NCBI GenBank assembly: GCA_033297075.1
Contig: MU858103.1
Coordinates: forward strand, 1-64,000
DNA: 64,000 nt
Reading direction: 5' to 3'
DNA from: Rhypophila decipiens
Lineage: Eukaryota; Ascomycota; Sordariomycetes; Sordariales; Naviculisporaceae
The position numbers and the translations under genes were made by a program. Positions 21,104 through 33,403 of the stretch are shown here, piece by piece (the stretch's first letter is position 1; the number at the start of each line of letters is the position of its first letter). Under the pieces are notes generated by a model that saw nothing but the letters and a program-made list of their open reading frames with translations, did not search any database and was not told where the DNA came from.

Positions 21104-23783
21104 ATGTTTCTCCCGCGAGACCTCATCGCCAGGGTCTACATCCATCTGCAAAATTCCTGCCACGCCCTGTCATCACCAGTCCTCATCCTCGTCGCGCTCG
21201 AGCCCGATGCGGTTTGCGCTTGCCGTATTTTCACGCGCCTCCTCAGACATGACTACATCCAACACAAGATCGTGCCCGTTCCGGGCTATGCCGACCTCGA
21301 AAGGATAGGCAAGGAGTTCATCGCGCCAATGATGAAGACGCGCGGAGGCCAGGGTGGTATTGTTGTGTGTCTTGGTGTCGGCGGCATGGCTGACTTGGGA
21401 GTTATCCTGGGACTGGAACCAGAGGACGAAGAGGAAACCTTTGGCGGTGTCGAGGTCTGGGTGGTGGATTCGCATCGCCCCTGGAACTTGAGCAACGTCT
21501 TTAGTGGCGTGCCCCTTGAACCAGAGACTGAGACGGCGACTACCTTTTCGGCTCGACTTCCTCATGGTGTCAGGGGCGGGAGGATTGAAAAAGATTATAG
21601 GCCAGGGAAAGGAGGCATTATTGTTCTGGACGACGGGGACATTGAGGAGGACCTGAAGACAGAAAAGGAGGCATTCCTGGCGTTGTGTGACATGCCCGAG
21701 ATTGAGGACAACGGGGAATCACTTGGCGAGAGCGACGACGACGAGAGCGAGGACGAAGATGCCGAGAATGGTGAAAATCCAGCGGTTCATGCGGGGACAA
21801 AACGAAAATCTTGGTCCCTAGACAACGATGACAGCGACGAGGATGACCGGCCAAGGCAACGAAGGAGAAGCAATTCTGTGGGTCTAGCCTATTCCCTCCC
21901 TCGTGTTGCCGTGACTAACTCTCCCACAGTCTAGTCCAATCCCAGATTCCCCAAGACGACCAGCCCAGCGCGGTCTCATATCTCGCCGAGACGACGCAGC
22001 CATCTTCTCCGACGACCGGCGGTTCGAACCGCCGTCTGCCGCACAAGGGCCATCCGCAAGAACCCTCAGACGCAGGCTACTGCGACTAAAACGTGAAAAC
22101 CAACAAAAGCTAGAAAAATACTACAGAATGGGAACCTGGTTCTCAGAGCCAATCTCGTCCATGATGTACGCGCTTGCCTCGGAACTCGGCCGGGAAAACA
22201 ACGACCTGCTCTGGCTAGCAATCGTAGGCGTCACATCAATGGAGCTCTCAGGCCGAACATCAGCAGGTGTCGCCGTGTCAGCCCGGGTTGGAGACGGTCG
22301 GCCAGTCTCAGGCTGGCTCGGTGTCCGTGGCGCAAGGATACGACAGCTCTTTCGAGACGAAGTACGTCGTCTAAACCCGCCAGAGATCACCTCTGGCCGA
22401 CCGTCTCCAGAATCCACTGGCATCATCCCGACGACAGCAAGAAGCCCAGAAGACACCAGCATCCGTCTCTCTCCCGAGCCCAAGCTCCTCCTTGTGCGGC
22501 ACTGGAGTCTCTACGACTCCATGCTCCACTCACCATTTCTCTTTTCTCGCCTCAAAACATGGAGCGAGACAGGCCTCAAACGTCTACACAAGCTCCTGGC
22601 CAAAATGGGCGTCAGCCTTGTACAATGCCGACAAAGCTACACGCACATGGACATGCAGTTAAAACGCGAGCTGCGGACAAAGCTGCTCAAGTACGCCGCC
22701 TTGTATAATCTCGACGAGCTAGTCCCGTCGATAGACACGGACGGGAAAGATCGCGCCGGTGCCAAAGACGGATGGGGGTTCGTGCGGAGCTGGGGCTGGC
22801 GAGCCACACTAAGCGCGCAAGACGTGGGCATAATCATCGGTGCCCTGCTTGAAGTCGGCAAAGAAGCCCCCGAAGTACTGGCGGGGTCAGGCCGGCCGAT
22901 TCTTGCCTCTCAAGCAGTGGAAGCTCCCATGGATGCTAGTGCGCGCACTGAGGAGTGGATGCCCCGATTCTGGCAAGCCTACGATGCCTTGGGAGAGTAA
23001 GTATTTCCACCCTTCTTCCCCCTTCATTCTCAAAAAAGTCTAACAAAACCCCCACCCAGCATCGAATCCCTAAAAGCAGGCCTGCCCACAGCAAAATACC
23101 TCCACAAAGCAATCTTCACAACCGGTACCACAATCCTCAAAAAGAAACAAATCACACACTTGCGAGCATTCCGCATGTGTGTCGTCAAAGACTCCCCCGA
23201 CACGACCTTATTCAACCACCCGGGCGCACTTACCAAACTCGCCCTCTGGATAGGCGAAGCCCTCACCGAGCAAGAAAAAGACTCGACCGGGAAATTAGCC
23301 TTCCACGGCAGGGGTACACCATTCGTAGTAGCCAAAGAAGACCAAAACCGCGGCGTTTACGTCGTGGTAGGTACCGGCGGCGGCGGCGGGCCAGATTCTT
23401 CGTTTCTAGACCGTGGAGCTGCCAAAAAGAAGGCCCTGGAGCGCGCTGAACGAGAAAAACGACGGAAATTCAAGGAACAGATCAGGGAGGAGAAGAGGGC
23501 CGCCAAACGGGCCGCGAGGGGAGAGAACGAGGAGAGTGAAACTGAGAGTGAGGCTTCTTCTTCTGACGAGGACGAAGATGATGATGATGACGAGGATCTT
23601 GCGGGGGAGGAGAAACCACGTGGGTACGGGTTGAACAAATTCGGGACGGCGTTTCAGGATGTTGTGCAAGAGACTGGGGGTCGGGTGCGGATTGATAGCT
23701 TTGAGCATTGTGTGGTTGAGGTCAAGATGGAGGATCTTGCGGGGTTTTTGGAGAGTTTGAGTCTCAAGTCTGTTGTTGGGTGA
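21104..23783 (+). CDS. cdc45: CDC45 replication initiation factor
   Basis: Exons 21104-21877, 21930-22996 and 23060-23783 join to 854 residues. The N-terminus MFLPRDLIARVYIHLQNSCHALSSPVLILVALEPDAVCACRIFTRLLRHDYIQHKIVPVPGYADL is diagnostic, followed by VVDSHRPWNLSNVF of the DHH-like fold. A long acidic linker (residues about 200-255) precedes YYRMGTWFSEPISSMMYALASELGRENNDLLWLAIVG. The C-terminus contains LRAFRMCVVKDSPDTTLFNHPGALTKLALWI, an acidic/basic insert near GenEESETESE-type runs, and the closing GYGLNKFGTAFQDVVQETGGRVRIDSFEHCVVEV. Cdc45 is part of the CMG helicase with MCM2-7 and GINS. A GINS gene (PSF2) lies 30 kb away. Inserts make it longer than yeast Cdc45 (650). Confidence 0.97.
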
Positions 23784-24229
23784 AGAAGTGAATACTGTGG
23801 AGTTGGCAAAAGGGAAGAAGGCTGGTCAAGTCGAGTTTTGTTGGCTGTTGTTGGTATTTCAAAGCGATTTGACAAGCAGGCAAGCAAGCATCAGTTTGGG
23901 TTGACTTGGCTGATTCTTTTCACACATTTTTTCTTTTATCTTTCTAACTGCTTTCTCTGCTCTACTTTCTCAAGTGGGCTAACTTGACCTGATCTGATTG
24001 AGTGGAGATGAAGGCTTGGATTGCATATTACATTTTTGCATGAAATTACAAGGCCGGCGGGCGGGTGGTGGTGTTTCCTGGCGTTTGGTATCCCTTGGGT
24101 TTTTCTTTTTTCTATATTTCTTCTTCAATATACTCCCATCTGTCCTTTCTTGCTCTCTATATATGGGTTCATTTCCCGTCATCATTTCCCATCTCTTCTC
24201 TCATGGATATCTTGTCTTGTCCTTTTTGC

Positions 24230-24253
24230 CCGTCCGTCCGTCCGTCCGTCCGT
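24230..24253. repeat. (CCGT)6 tetranucleotide microsatellite
   Basis: Six perfect CCGT units lie in the T/C-rich intergenic stretch between the convergent CDC45 and NCS-1 genes. Confidence 0.95.
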
Positions 24254-24718
24254 CTTGGAAGCGGAGCGGAAGGGCAGTTTTCCTTCTTTATTTCTACTGT
24301 TGGTCTACACTGTCATCAATCGCCATGTTTCAAAGAGGTTTATTTGGGTCTTGCTTTTGCTGCTTGGTTTTGGCTGAGATGCTCCGAGGTCGGTCGGGTA
24401 ATGTGAATGAAGGTACGGCAGGAAGTCCAAATGAAAAGGGAAATGCATTGGAAATATGAATGGGCAAGGCAGATAGGTAGTTTGGTAGATAATTCCGAAT
24501 GGGTTTTTATTCTTACTCTTAGTTGATCATGTTCGTACCTGTGACCGTTGTTTCTGTTTTCTTTCCAAGTCCGGAACAGAGCGAGCGCTGCTGCATGTTT
24601 TGTATTATTTCTTCATGCAGCCACCGAGGTTCAAAGATCTTCACATTGGCAGCATCATGTTGGTTAGGCTTTGTTTCTTCATTAAAGCGTATCTGAATTT
24701 TTGTTCTTTTTTACAGAG

Positions 24719-24745
24719 GGGCGGAGGAGGAGGAGGAGGAGGAGG
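24719..24745. repeat. GGA trinucleotide tract
   Basis: About seven GGA units lie in non-coding sequence 3' of the NCS-1 gene. Confidence 0.85.
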
Positions 24746-24974
24746 TAGAGTTGAGGGTGAGTCGGTAGGTGAGGATGAGAGTGGCGTAAAAAGAGAAACA
24801 ACCAGGGCACACCGAAAGAGCAAAGTAGCCCAACTCTCCCACACACAGACAACAACAGACATAAGAAACCAGCGGAAGATCGTGAATCAATACTCAGGGA
24901 GGTAGTCCAAAGGGCAAGGGAAAAAGGGGCAAGAGGAAAAAAAAACAAGTGACAGAGTCGCCATCGTAGCCAGA

Positions 24975-26037
24975 TCAAACAAGACCATCATAAAGAGATA
25001 GAGCCGACACAATGGTCTCGTCACGTTGGCTGCCCTCCTTGAACTCCTTCATGTCGAGACTGCCATTCTCATCCTTGTCCATCATGCGGAAGATCTTGCT
25101 CACGCGCTTCTCGGGGGTATCTTCGTCTTCGGGGAGCTTAACCATCGACCCGACCTGTGGTGCACACAAAAGACTGTCAGCATGTTTACTCACAGTGAGA
25201 CCAAGACTGACGACAAAACTTACCATTTTGTATATCGCCTCTACTATTTTGAGCATCTCGTCGTAACTGATCTTGCCGTCGCCGTCAATATCGTACAGCT
25301 GGAAGGCCCAGTCGAGCTTGTCCTCCATCTTGCCACGGCTCGTGACGCTCAGGGCGCAAATAAACTCCTTGAAGTCGATGGTACCGCTCTTATCCGTGTC
25401 AAAGACGTTGAAGACGTAGTCGGCGAACGAACTCGGGTCGCCAAAGGGGAAGAATTGCCGGTAAATCTTTTGGAACTCCTCCTTGGTGAGCATCCCCGAA
25501 GGGCAGTCCTTGAGGAAGCCTGTTTAGGTCAAGGTGTTAGGCTCTGAATCTCTGCATCTCGTCCCGTCTTATTTCCCATCTCTTTCATTTTGGCCTCGAC
25601 CGCCGTCTTGAGCCTGATGCTAGTGACCTCCCATATTTGACTTTCGAAATGAACGGAACGCACCCTTATACCATTGCTGCAACTCCTTCTTGTCGAAATG
25701 CGTCGACTTTTGCAGCTCGGCCAGCTGCTCCTGTGAGAGCTTGGACTGTCTAATCACAGCCACCCAGTGTTAGCCGCATCGTCGTCATTCTGGTCCGACT
25801 GTTTTGATCTTAAAAGAGAAAAGAGGCCCGTTGTGTCTATTTCCAGTTCCGTTCTTTGCTTTATTATCGCGTATTTCCCGCTTTTTTCTCATTGTTCGAC
25901 TTGAGCAGCTCGGGCGCTTAATCTGCCCCCCTCGCTGCGTGGATGCGCATAGAATGCGCGGCCAGTGGCGGGGAGGGACAGAATGCAGGCAAGGATTAGG
26001 AAAGATTGAATGGTTGCGCAACTCACGATTTGCCCAT
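24975..26037 (-). CDS. ncs1: Neuronal calcium sensor NCS-1 / frequenin
   Basis: Exons 26037-26027, 25749-25664, 25519-25224 and 25154-24975 yield exactly 190 residues, the canonical NCS-1 length. The first exon is only 11 nt (MGKS). The protein starts [20 protein letters not shown], with Gly2 positioned for N-myristoylation. EF-hand 1 is degenerate (KDCPSG), as in all NCS-1 proteins. EF2 ([12 protein letters not shown], about 73-84), EF3 ([12 protein letters not shown], about 109-120) and EF4 ([12 protein letters not shown], about 157-168) look calcium-competent. Yeast Frq1 activates the PI 4-kinase Pik1 at the Golgi; in filamentous fungi NCS-1 contributes to calcium tolerance and growth. Every splice junction reproduces the conserved protein. 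Confidence 0.98.
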
Positions 26038-28799
26038 GGTTCGACTAGCTACCGAGCTGACCCGGGTTGCCGACGATTTGGATTTGCAGAATGTGGAGGG
26101 GCGCGCGCGAGGATAGAAAGAATACGAGCAGATGTAAGGTGGTGATCAGAAAACAATGCTGATGGTTTGTAGTCGTGGTATTGGCGAGTTTGTAATAGGT
26201 AGCGGCGTCGTCGGCACTGCGGGAGGCGGGAGAGGAGGGGGAGGGGTCGTTTTTTCGCGACCGGGGTGTTTCGAGTGCTCAGTGTCGCCCGTCCTTGTGC
26301 CTGTCTGTCTTGACCCTTGCTCTCACTTTTCCGTTCGCTTGATAACTGCTCTTGATTCCAGCTGTTCTTTCTGGGCCGTTTCAGCGGACGAAATATGCGG
26401 ACGGCGGCGACCTGGAGAAAGCACCTTGTACGTGAAGCGGTGTTAAACAATCGTAGTCACTAATAAAGCACGCTGTGGATACTGTCGTTCGGTTCGTCCT
26501 TTGATTGCTCACGTTTGGTGCCAAAAGCGTCTGGGTCCGGGGAAGTGGGAAAAACGGGGTTGTATGGAATTGCGCGAACAATATGGAGAATAAATAACCA
26601 AGGGAAGTTCTCAAGAGTGCACAACGCTTTGGGGGGTGTTGTTATTTTTAAGGTACAGAGGAGTATGGTAGTAATGGGGCCGTCTAGGTCTTGGAAGGGG
26701 AAAAGCAGAAAGAAGTGACGAGTTGAGGTGAGGCGGAAGTCGGGAGTTGGACGGCTAAGCTGCACTGCATGGAATCTCGGTATCACCAGCTCCTGCCGCT
26801 TTGGTGGTGACCATGCTACATGGATGGGGCTGAGTGGAAGCGTACGGTAATGATTCATTGGCGTGCTGTCAGTACGTTTCGTACTGACCTGTATCTGTGA
26901 TATCTTTGCCCAGTGCTCATATCACGACCCAGCCGGCATCCTAATGTCACGCTTCGGTACCTGCCAGCTGCTTGCAGTACTTTTGCGTTTCAGACCTGGG
27001 ATGGGAAGTCTTTTGCTTTCGAGGGAAGAGGCCCTTGCAAAGGCGATCGAGTTACAGGATCTGTACAGGGTTTGTCGCGATCAGGGTTTGTCGCGATCAG
27101 GGCAACCCGCGGGTTTGGGCCTTTCCGTTACAGGACATAGGCAGGCAGGGCAGGTACCGAGCTGCAGGAATTGAGTCCCGTCGGCCAGCGCTTCCAGTCT
27201 GTACGGATTACCAATCTCATACAACACAGCCAAGCTTTTCATTGGTGAAACCATCCAGCCATCGTTTTCTGATACAGCACAGCCAGCCTGGGGACTGCTA
27301 ACTGGTATCAAGCTTCTTGGGTTTAAAGTGTCCAGCTCGGCTCGGGTTGCTGTTGAGTTAAATGTGACCGTGCTTGACTGTGAGAGCACGAGATCATGAA
27401 CTTCACGGCGCAGCGCAGGTATTGGTACAGTATCCGTACCGCTCGGTATCGGGCAGCTGAGGTCATCATGGATTGCTCCTGCAACATCATCAGGCACGAT
27501 GGTTCCTTCCGACAATTGATAGAATTACCAAAAAGTTCCAAATCAACGGGAGGCCACCAACGACAAACAATTCCATCCTGTGGTTGATCAATTGGCTTGC
27601 AAAAGAGAAAATCAAGTCACGGGAAACTCAGCAGTGCCCCGTTTATAGTGCTTCTGCCTGACGGCTTGTCCTCTCAGTGGCCATCCTAGTCAATATCGAG
27701 GTTACACAACGATAGGAACAACCAAACTTTAAAGTCTGGACGGCTCACCTCCCTTTTAGAGGTGTAACACTCGATTATATAATTCCAGCTCGTGGTCGAA
27801 TTCGAACGAGCAGGTATTGTCAGTGTCACTCTGTCCGGCAGCACTGTCACCAAACCTCACCACAGACTGCTCGTATATGATGGCCTATTCTGAATCCTTT
27901 CCACCTTCTCAGTCCCAAGAAAAGAAGCTTCGTCGTCAATCTGCTCGGCTTCCCCTCGCCCCCACTGTCAAGAAAAATATGCAGACTCCCGTCCAGTCCA
28001 GTCGGTTGGAACAAAGTACGGATACGCAAAAGGTTCCTGCCCACCCCCCGAAAAGGGGGCTGTGCAAGAGATGCCAAGCGCACCACCCACTTCCTCTCCC
28101 ACTCGACCACTCAGCGACCTTGAATCCATTCGCTTTCTATCAACTTCACTCGGTGACCGGTACTGTGCATCAAAGCGGAAGAAACCCCAAAGATGATGAG
28201 ACTCACAGATCGAAGCAGTGGTGACAGAGGGAGAAGATAACGTGATTCCGTCTCTGCGGCGACTTTCACCATCAAATCTGCTTCTTTGGAGGTTGACCGA
28301 ATCCGACATGCGTCATCATGTTCTTGTGCAGTTAGCATCTGATATCCTGTAATTAACTGCTGTCGAGACGACGACAATGACGACGACAATTCACAGCGGG
28401 ACTCAGCTATGAGCAAGACAAGCTCCAGCCACCAGTCATGCTTCTCGAATAGATATCGACAAGAGATTTGAGAAACACAGCTTGTAATCGGAAACTAGAT
28501 AACCGAACCTGTAACATCGACGAGTTCATAACAAGTTACCTTGGTGTCTCTCCCTTCCCCCTAACCAACGGTCATCGGCAAAATATCAGATCCGGGGAGT
28601 GCGAGGTAAGTCAGCCCTTAGGACAAGAGTGAATATATATAAACTTGTGCCCTCGCACAGGATAACACCCCCCGCCAGGATGCTTTGATGAGGGTGATAA
28701 GATCAGTACTGTAGGGCAGGCAAGGGGTGGACAAAAAGAAAGGAAACTAAATTCCATTCACGAAGAAGAATATTAAAAGATGATATCTAAGATGAGTCA
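26038..28799. other. Gene-poor region upstream of NCS-1
   Basis: About 2.76 kb without a supported coding exon. The left part is presumably the NCS-1 promoter and 5' UTR. It contains a perfect 16-bp tandem duplication at 27067-27098. The right end abuts the tRNA-Ser gene. Confidence 0.5.
27067..27102. repeat. 16-bp perfect tandem duplication
   Basis: The unit AGGGTTTGTCGCGATC occurs twice in a row and is followed by a third partial copy (AGGG), in non-coding DNA. Confidence 0.95.
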
Positions 28800-28881
28800 C
28801 GACGTGGGCCTGATTCGAACAGACGCTCCCGAAGGAACAAGATTTCTAGTCTTGCGCATTAGACCACTCTGCCACCACGCC
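28800..28881 (-). tRNA. tRNA-Ser (anticodon AGA)
   Basis: On the minus strand, 82 nt fold as a class II tRNA. The acceptor stem GGCGTGG pairs with CCACGTC (one G-U) with discriminator G. A D-arm with GTGGTCTAATG follows. The anticodon stem CAAGA/TCTTG encloses loop CTAGAAA, anticodon AGA. The long variable arm (TTCCTTCGGGAG) is typical of tRNA-Ser, and the T-loop is TTCGAAT. No intron; a T-run follows at about 20 nt. Confidence 0.95.
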
Positions 28882-30121
28882 CTTTATGTTGAGATGATTA
28901 TAAGTTTGTGGCTTTTCCCTTTTATACTTCCCTGTGTCTCTTATCGTGGGTTTTGTGGCGGTGGCTCCATCTACAGTGGGAACTATGGCGTTGAACTTTT
29001 GACTCGGGATTCTTGTTCGTGGGACGATTGTCGGTGGCTCATGCCAATACATAGATTTATTCACGCGGCGATTCAAGAAGTCTAAGGAGCTAACCACCGA
29101 ACCACACGACCAAAAGATGACTGCAATCACCGAAAGACGTGTTCGGCTCAGTGGTATATATATGGATGGCTCCGCCCAACAAGAAGAACATAAATGTACT
29201 TGCAATGTTAAGGAGTTAGGCACAATTAGAAAGACGTAGCCCTTCTAACAACGAAGCAAGGTCAAAGGAACGAGTATAAAACCTCACTTTGCCTCGCTGT
29301 CTCAAGTTGTTGTGGCTCTCATATACTCGGAGTTCCTTCCATGTTCGCCTCCACTCCACGGCCCAAAGACAGAAAGTAAGAAGAGAAAGATCATGACTGA
29401 TATAGGCCGTACTTGCTCATATTATTGTCTTTGCTGTGTATGTCGTGATATTGTACAATGTCCCTGGACAGTAAACAACTGTGAGACGGACTCTGTTCAC
29501 GATCCGAGCCCCACTAGTAGGTATCCTGGCTGGGTAGCCGCTCTGTCGGGATATACATTCTCTCTTTGCACGGTGATTTACTGATAGACCACTCACTGCC
29601 TTGTACAGGCGAGGTTAAAAGGTCTCAAGTGCAGATATGTAAATGTTTAGGAATTTATAGCCGTCAGGTCAACAGCAGTTACGATTACAAGTCACATCTC
29701 GAATATACCTAGGTATGTGGCTGTTCCACAGGATTATACTATCTCTATAAAGTTGCTCCTCTAGCTTTGTCATAGGATGATTTTCTTTTGTCCCCATGTA
29801 AGTTTGGTGTATACCAACCTACTTACCCAAAGGTAAACTCTATATGGAGAGCCATAGCTTACGAGTATATGGTTTTATGATCGTGAAGGAGGATGGAGTG
29901 GTGGACTTGTCTAAACTGGTATCCCAAACCCAAGAATCTACCTAAACCTTCTTCTTCCTTTACTAAAGCTAATTTATTTACTCTTCCCAAGGTTTGACAA
30001 TGATGATTGTTTCTTCAACTTCCAGCCATAAAAGCATCAACACCCTCTTCGTCTTTTACCACTTTGAACTCGTCCCTCCTCGACCAGTCAGCTCCGACAT
30101 CAGACATCAACATCAGCTACC
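28882..30121. other. Intergenic region, tRNA-Ser to CON-13-like gene
   Basis: About 1.24 kb. The right end carries the promoter and leader of the CON-13-like gene. It is AT-rich in places (29690-29990). No exon recognised. Confidence 0.45.
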
Positions 30122-31798
30122 ATGCAGTCTGCTACCCAGGTTACCCAGGTAGGCCAGGGCCCGGGAACTCTGCCTCCTCCTATCTCGATTTACCTAGCCA
30201 ACGACTCGGACGAAGAATGCAGGGAAGTACTTGCAAACAAGGAGTCCCTCTTCCAAAACGATGGTCTTTGGCCGTTCGCACCGGACATGGTAGCCCGTCT
30301 TCCTTGTACCAAATTCAGAATCACAAAATGGACACATGGGTGTAAGTCAATCCGTCCTCTTACTTTTTAGCTTTTACATGATCCATTGGTGATCTCTGAC
30401 ATTTTTCGATTAGATGTCCCCCGAGCATGCGTGAGAGAATTAGCATCCCGAGTGGGCAGTTATTCTGCCAAAGATCCTTCGGTGGTTAACGTTACCTACA
30501 CCGACTGCGATACTGTGAGTAATAGGAATTAGTTTCTTCATCATCAACCCCCCTTTTCAGGGTAATTTTAGTGAGAAGAGAGTTTGTTTACTTGCTAATG
30601 CCGTCCCGTCCAGCCCTGGGTCTTTTGCAATCACCCGCAATCCAGAATGAGGGACAGTGACATGGCTGAGCAATTCGGCCGTCTTCCGGTCAAGATGCGA
30701 AGCCATGTCCGGCATGTCATGGGTGAGTTTTCCCGTCTCGAAAGTCAAACTCTGTCTTGGTTTTGAAGTCTGCTAAAACAGAGTCCGAATCATTTGGGAA
30801 TCAGGTCTTCCGCGTGGCCCCATCGAAACCTGTGAGGCTTATTCCAATTTTGATGGCGATATTGTCTTCCTGGGTGTCCCGATTCACCCCGTTACTTTTG
30901 CTGCCGTATGGGTGCACGAGGTCGCTCACAGTATTGACAGTATAACGTTCTGGCAAGATGAAGAATTTTCTGGTGAGTGACGAAAGATACAGCCCTCACA
31001 TCTTAGGGTTAAGTAACAAGAAGAGCAGAGAATGGAACATGAAACGAAGGGCACAGCTCTTGCCGATCATTATAAAGACTAACACGTTCTCTAGCCACAG
31101 AAAAGTGGTTGACAGCCGTCGAAAAGGACTCTGCCGTTCCGACAGATTACGCCACAACAAGTAAGTCATCCAGCCGCCACACAAGATCACTGGAAGAGGT
31201 ATCCAGCTCCATGTATCATTTTATATGGCTTCACAACCCTTAGGTCAAGCAAGCAACAGAGCCGGGTGGTGAGAATAAAAAAGATTCAGACTGACAAGAA
31301 GGGTTACAACCTCAACTTGTAATAGACCAAACCGAAAACTTTGCCGAAAATTTCGTCCTTGCCCTCTACGTCAGGACCGGCGGGGTGATACCTAAGGACA
31401 AATGGAACAAGATAAAATGGCAGCAGAAGGCAATCGTCGACAAGTACGGTGACGTTCTCGACCCGAACGGGACCTGCTCCTCGCGAAAGAGGGCCATCTG
31501 TGAGTAAGTACATCGTCTTCCTTCTTCTCCACAATATCAGACATGAGAAAAATACCAACTAACTACCAAACAAAGTGAAATCATCTGTGTCTATCCAGAT
31601 TCATGGCTACACACCAAGGGCCCCTACTCCCTCGCCCAAGTGCTCGCAAAGTCAGACACGGTCGGAGAAGACCATCACACACAGAAAGACTTGGGCGAAA
31701 ATGGGAAGCGGACGACACGGCCAAGCCGGATACTGCCGATTTTGAAGAAGCTCAGTAGATATAGTACACATTGGGATGGACAGCCCAAGACTGCATAG
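30122..31798 (+). CDS. CON-13-like protein with HEVAH zinc motif
   Basis: Exon model 30122-30341, 30414-30514, 30614-30722, 30805-30972, 31095-31160, 31326 to the GTAAGT donor at about 31505, and a last exon. The sequence reads IYLANDSDEECREVL, WPFAPDMVARLPCTKFRITKWTHGYVPRAC, TYTDCDTPWVFCNHP, DMAEQFGRLPVKMRSHVRHVM, AAVWVHEVAHSIDS (HEVAH about residues 181-185), DYATTNQTENFAENFVLALYV, then DPNGTCSSRKRAIC. This resembles conidiation-specific CON-13 proteins and the gene at 932-2760. HExxH suggests a zincin-like fold; peptidase activity is unproven. No signal peptide precedes the first Met used, so an upstream leader exon may be missing. The last exon is uncertain: one acceptor gives DEIICVYPDSWLHTKG and stops at 31798, another leads to a stop at 31758. 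Confidence 0.68.
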
Positions 31799-32034
31799 GG
31801 GTATATTGGAGGGATTGGTGGGACAAGGTCTCTCGGGCTCGGGACACGGCAACAGGGGGCGTTTGTTGCCCCCTTTTCGGTATTATACGACATCAAACCA
31901 TCAGTCCATAACGCATCATCTCATATCCCAGCAAGTGAAGTGCAAAGAAAGTCAAATGTCCCACAACACTCATCGACGTCTCATCAAGTAACTATTCCAC
32001 AGCAATCTCACAGTCCTTTCACCTTTCCCTCCTC

Positions 32035-33403
32035 CTACGTCCTCCCCACAACAACAGCAACCTCCTCCCCCAAAGGCAAAACATCCGGCACCGGTCCAAC
32101 AGGGGTGATAGCAAACGGGTTAATCTGCCCATGACTCCGCGTATAATGCCTCTTGATATGCGTGAAATTGGCCGTCTCCCTAAACGCCCCTCCCACATCC
32201 TTCCCAACCCCCTTCTCCTCATTGCCCCAATACAAGTTCCTCATCCAGCCATGAATCGCAGGATACCCGCTCCTCACATCCCGAATATTGCATTTAAAAT
32301 GCTGGACGTATACCGGATCGAACCGGATAATCGTCACAAACAACCTGATATCCACCTCTGTGAGTCTGTCTCCGAACCAGTACGGTCCGGGGGAGGATCT
32401 GAGGTGCTGTTCTGCCTTGTCTAGCGCGTCAAACAGCGCAACGACATTTCGCTCGTACGCCTCCTGGGTAGTCGCAAAGCCGGATTTGTAGACCCCGTTG
32501 TTGATCAAATCGTACTGCCACTCATTCGCAGCCTCAATCTCCTTGCGCAGATCTTCAGGGTAGAGGTCCAGCTCTTTCTTGGCCCTGTCGTCGATCAAAT
32601 GGTTAAACTCTGTATTCAGCATCCTCAAAATCTCGCTCGACTCGTTATTCACAATCTTGTGAGCGACCTTGTCGTATAGCACCGGCACGGTGAAGCGCCC
32701 TTCATAGTCTGGGTTGACTTGAAAGTAGATTTCTCGTAGGTGGGTGAATTTGCTATGCTCGGGGATACCGACTTCGCTTGCCGGAAGGACGTTGATGCCT
32801 TCCGCGTCGTTGTCATCGGCGGTAACGAAGCGCCACCCCTTGGAACCCATGTGCCAGTGGACTGAGGAAAAGGTTATGATGTCCTCGAGGCCTTTTAGTT
32901 TGCGGGCTATGAGGGTGCGTGTTGCCTTTTTAGATTACATGTTAGGACTTGGTCTGCTTTGTGGGAGTTTGTGGATGAGGGGGAGAGGGAGATCTACATA
33001 CCCATGGACAAGCATAGCTCACGTAGAGGTGATATCGCCCCTTTTCAGCGGGAAACTCGGCACCGTCCTTGTTGGAGATCCAGTTGCGGAACGAGCTCTG
33101 CTGTCGCTTGAACTCGCCGGATTTGTCGTTGGGATGGACCCAGTTGGTGATTTTCTTGTCGTCTGATGCCATTGCGGTAGTTCCGAAAGATCTTGCTGGT
33201 CGAGAGAAACTTGGCTGAGATGATTGGAGTGAAAGCGGGAAGCTGGTATGTTGATTCAAGGCAGTATATCGGGCAGATGAGATCAGTCGTCTGCCGGTGA
33301 GTTGATGTGTGTTGAGTGAGACTTTTACTGGCGACGAGGGCAGTAAACAAACACGAGTGATGTATGAGAATTTGCCAATAGCAGCAGCAGGCTTCAAGGT
33401 CAT
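32035..33403 (-). CDS. Omega/ECM4-class glutathione S-transferase (glutathionyl-hydroquinone reductase-like), mitochondrial leader
   Basis: Exons 33403-33002 and 32925-32035 give 430 residues from the upstream Met, or 353 from the internal Met at 33172 (MASDDKKITNW). The core is the Ecm4/YqjG family: WVHPNDKSGEFKRQQSSFRNWIS, ...[68 protein letters not shown], and the C-terminal helical domain with YWFGDRLTEVDIRLF and IRDVRSGYPAIHGWMRNLYW. Cys132 (long form) in YACPW is the catalytic nucleophile that reduces glutathionyl substrates. The 77-residue extension (MTLKPAAAIGKFSYITRVCLL..., Arg/Ser-rich, almost no acidic residues) looks like a mitochondrial presequence. The short form would be cytosolic, so dual localisation is plausible. 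Confidence 0.92.

Larger units (their letters stand above)
23784..24974. other. Convergent intergenic region with microsatellites
   Basis: CDC45 (+) and the NCS-1 gene (-) converge here. The 1.2 kb is T/C-rich, with a (CCGT)6 tract near 24230 and a GGA tract near 24722. Some of it is 3' UTR. No exon recognised. Confidence 0.55.
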
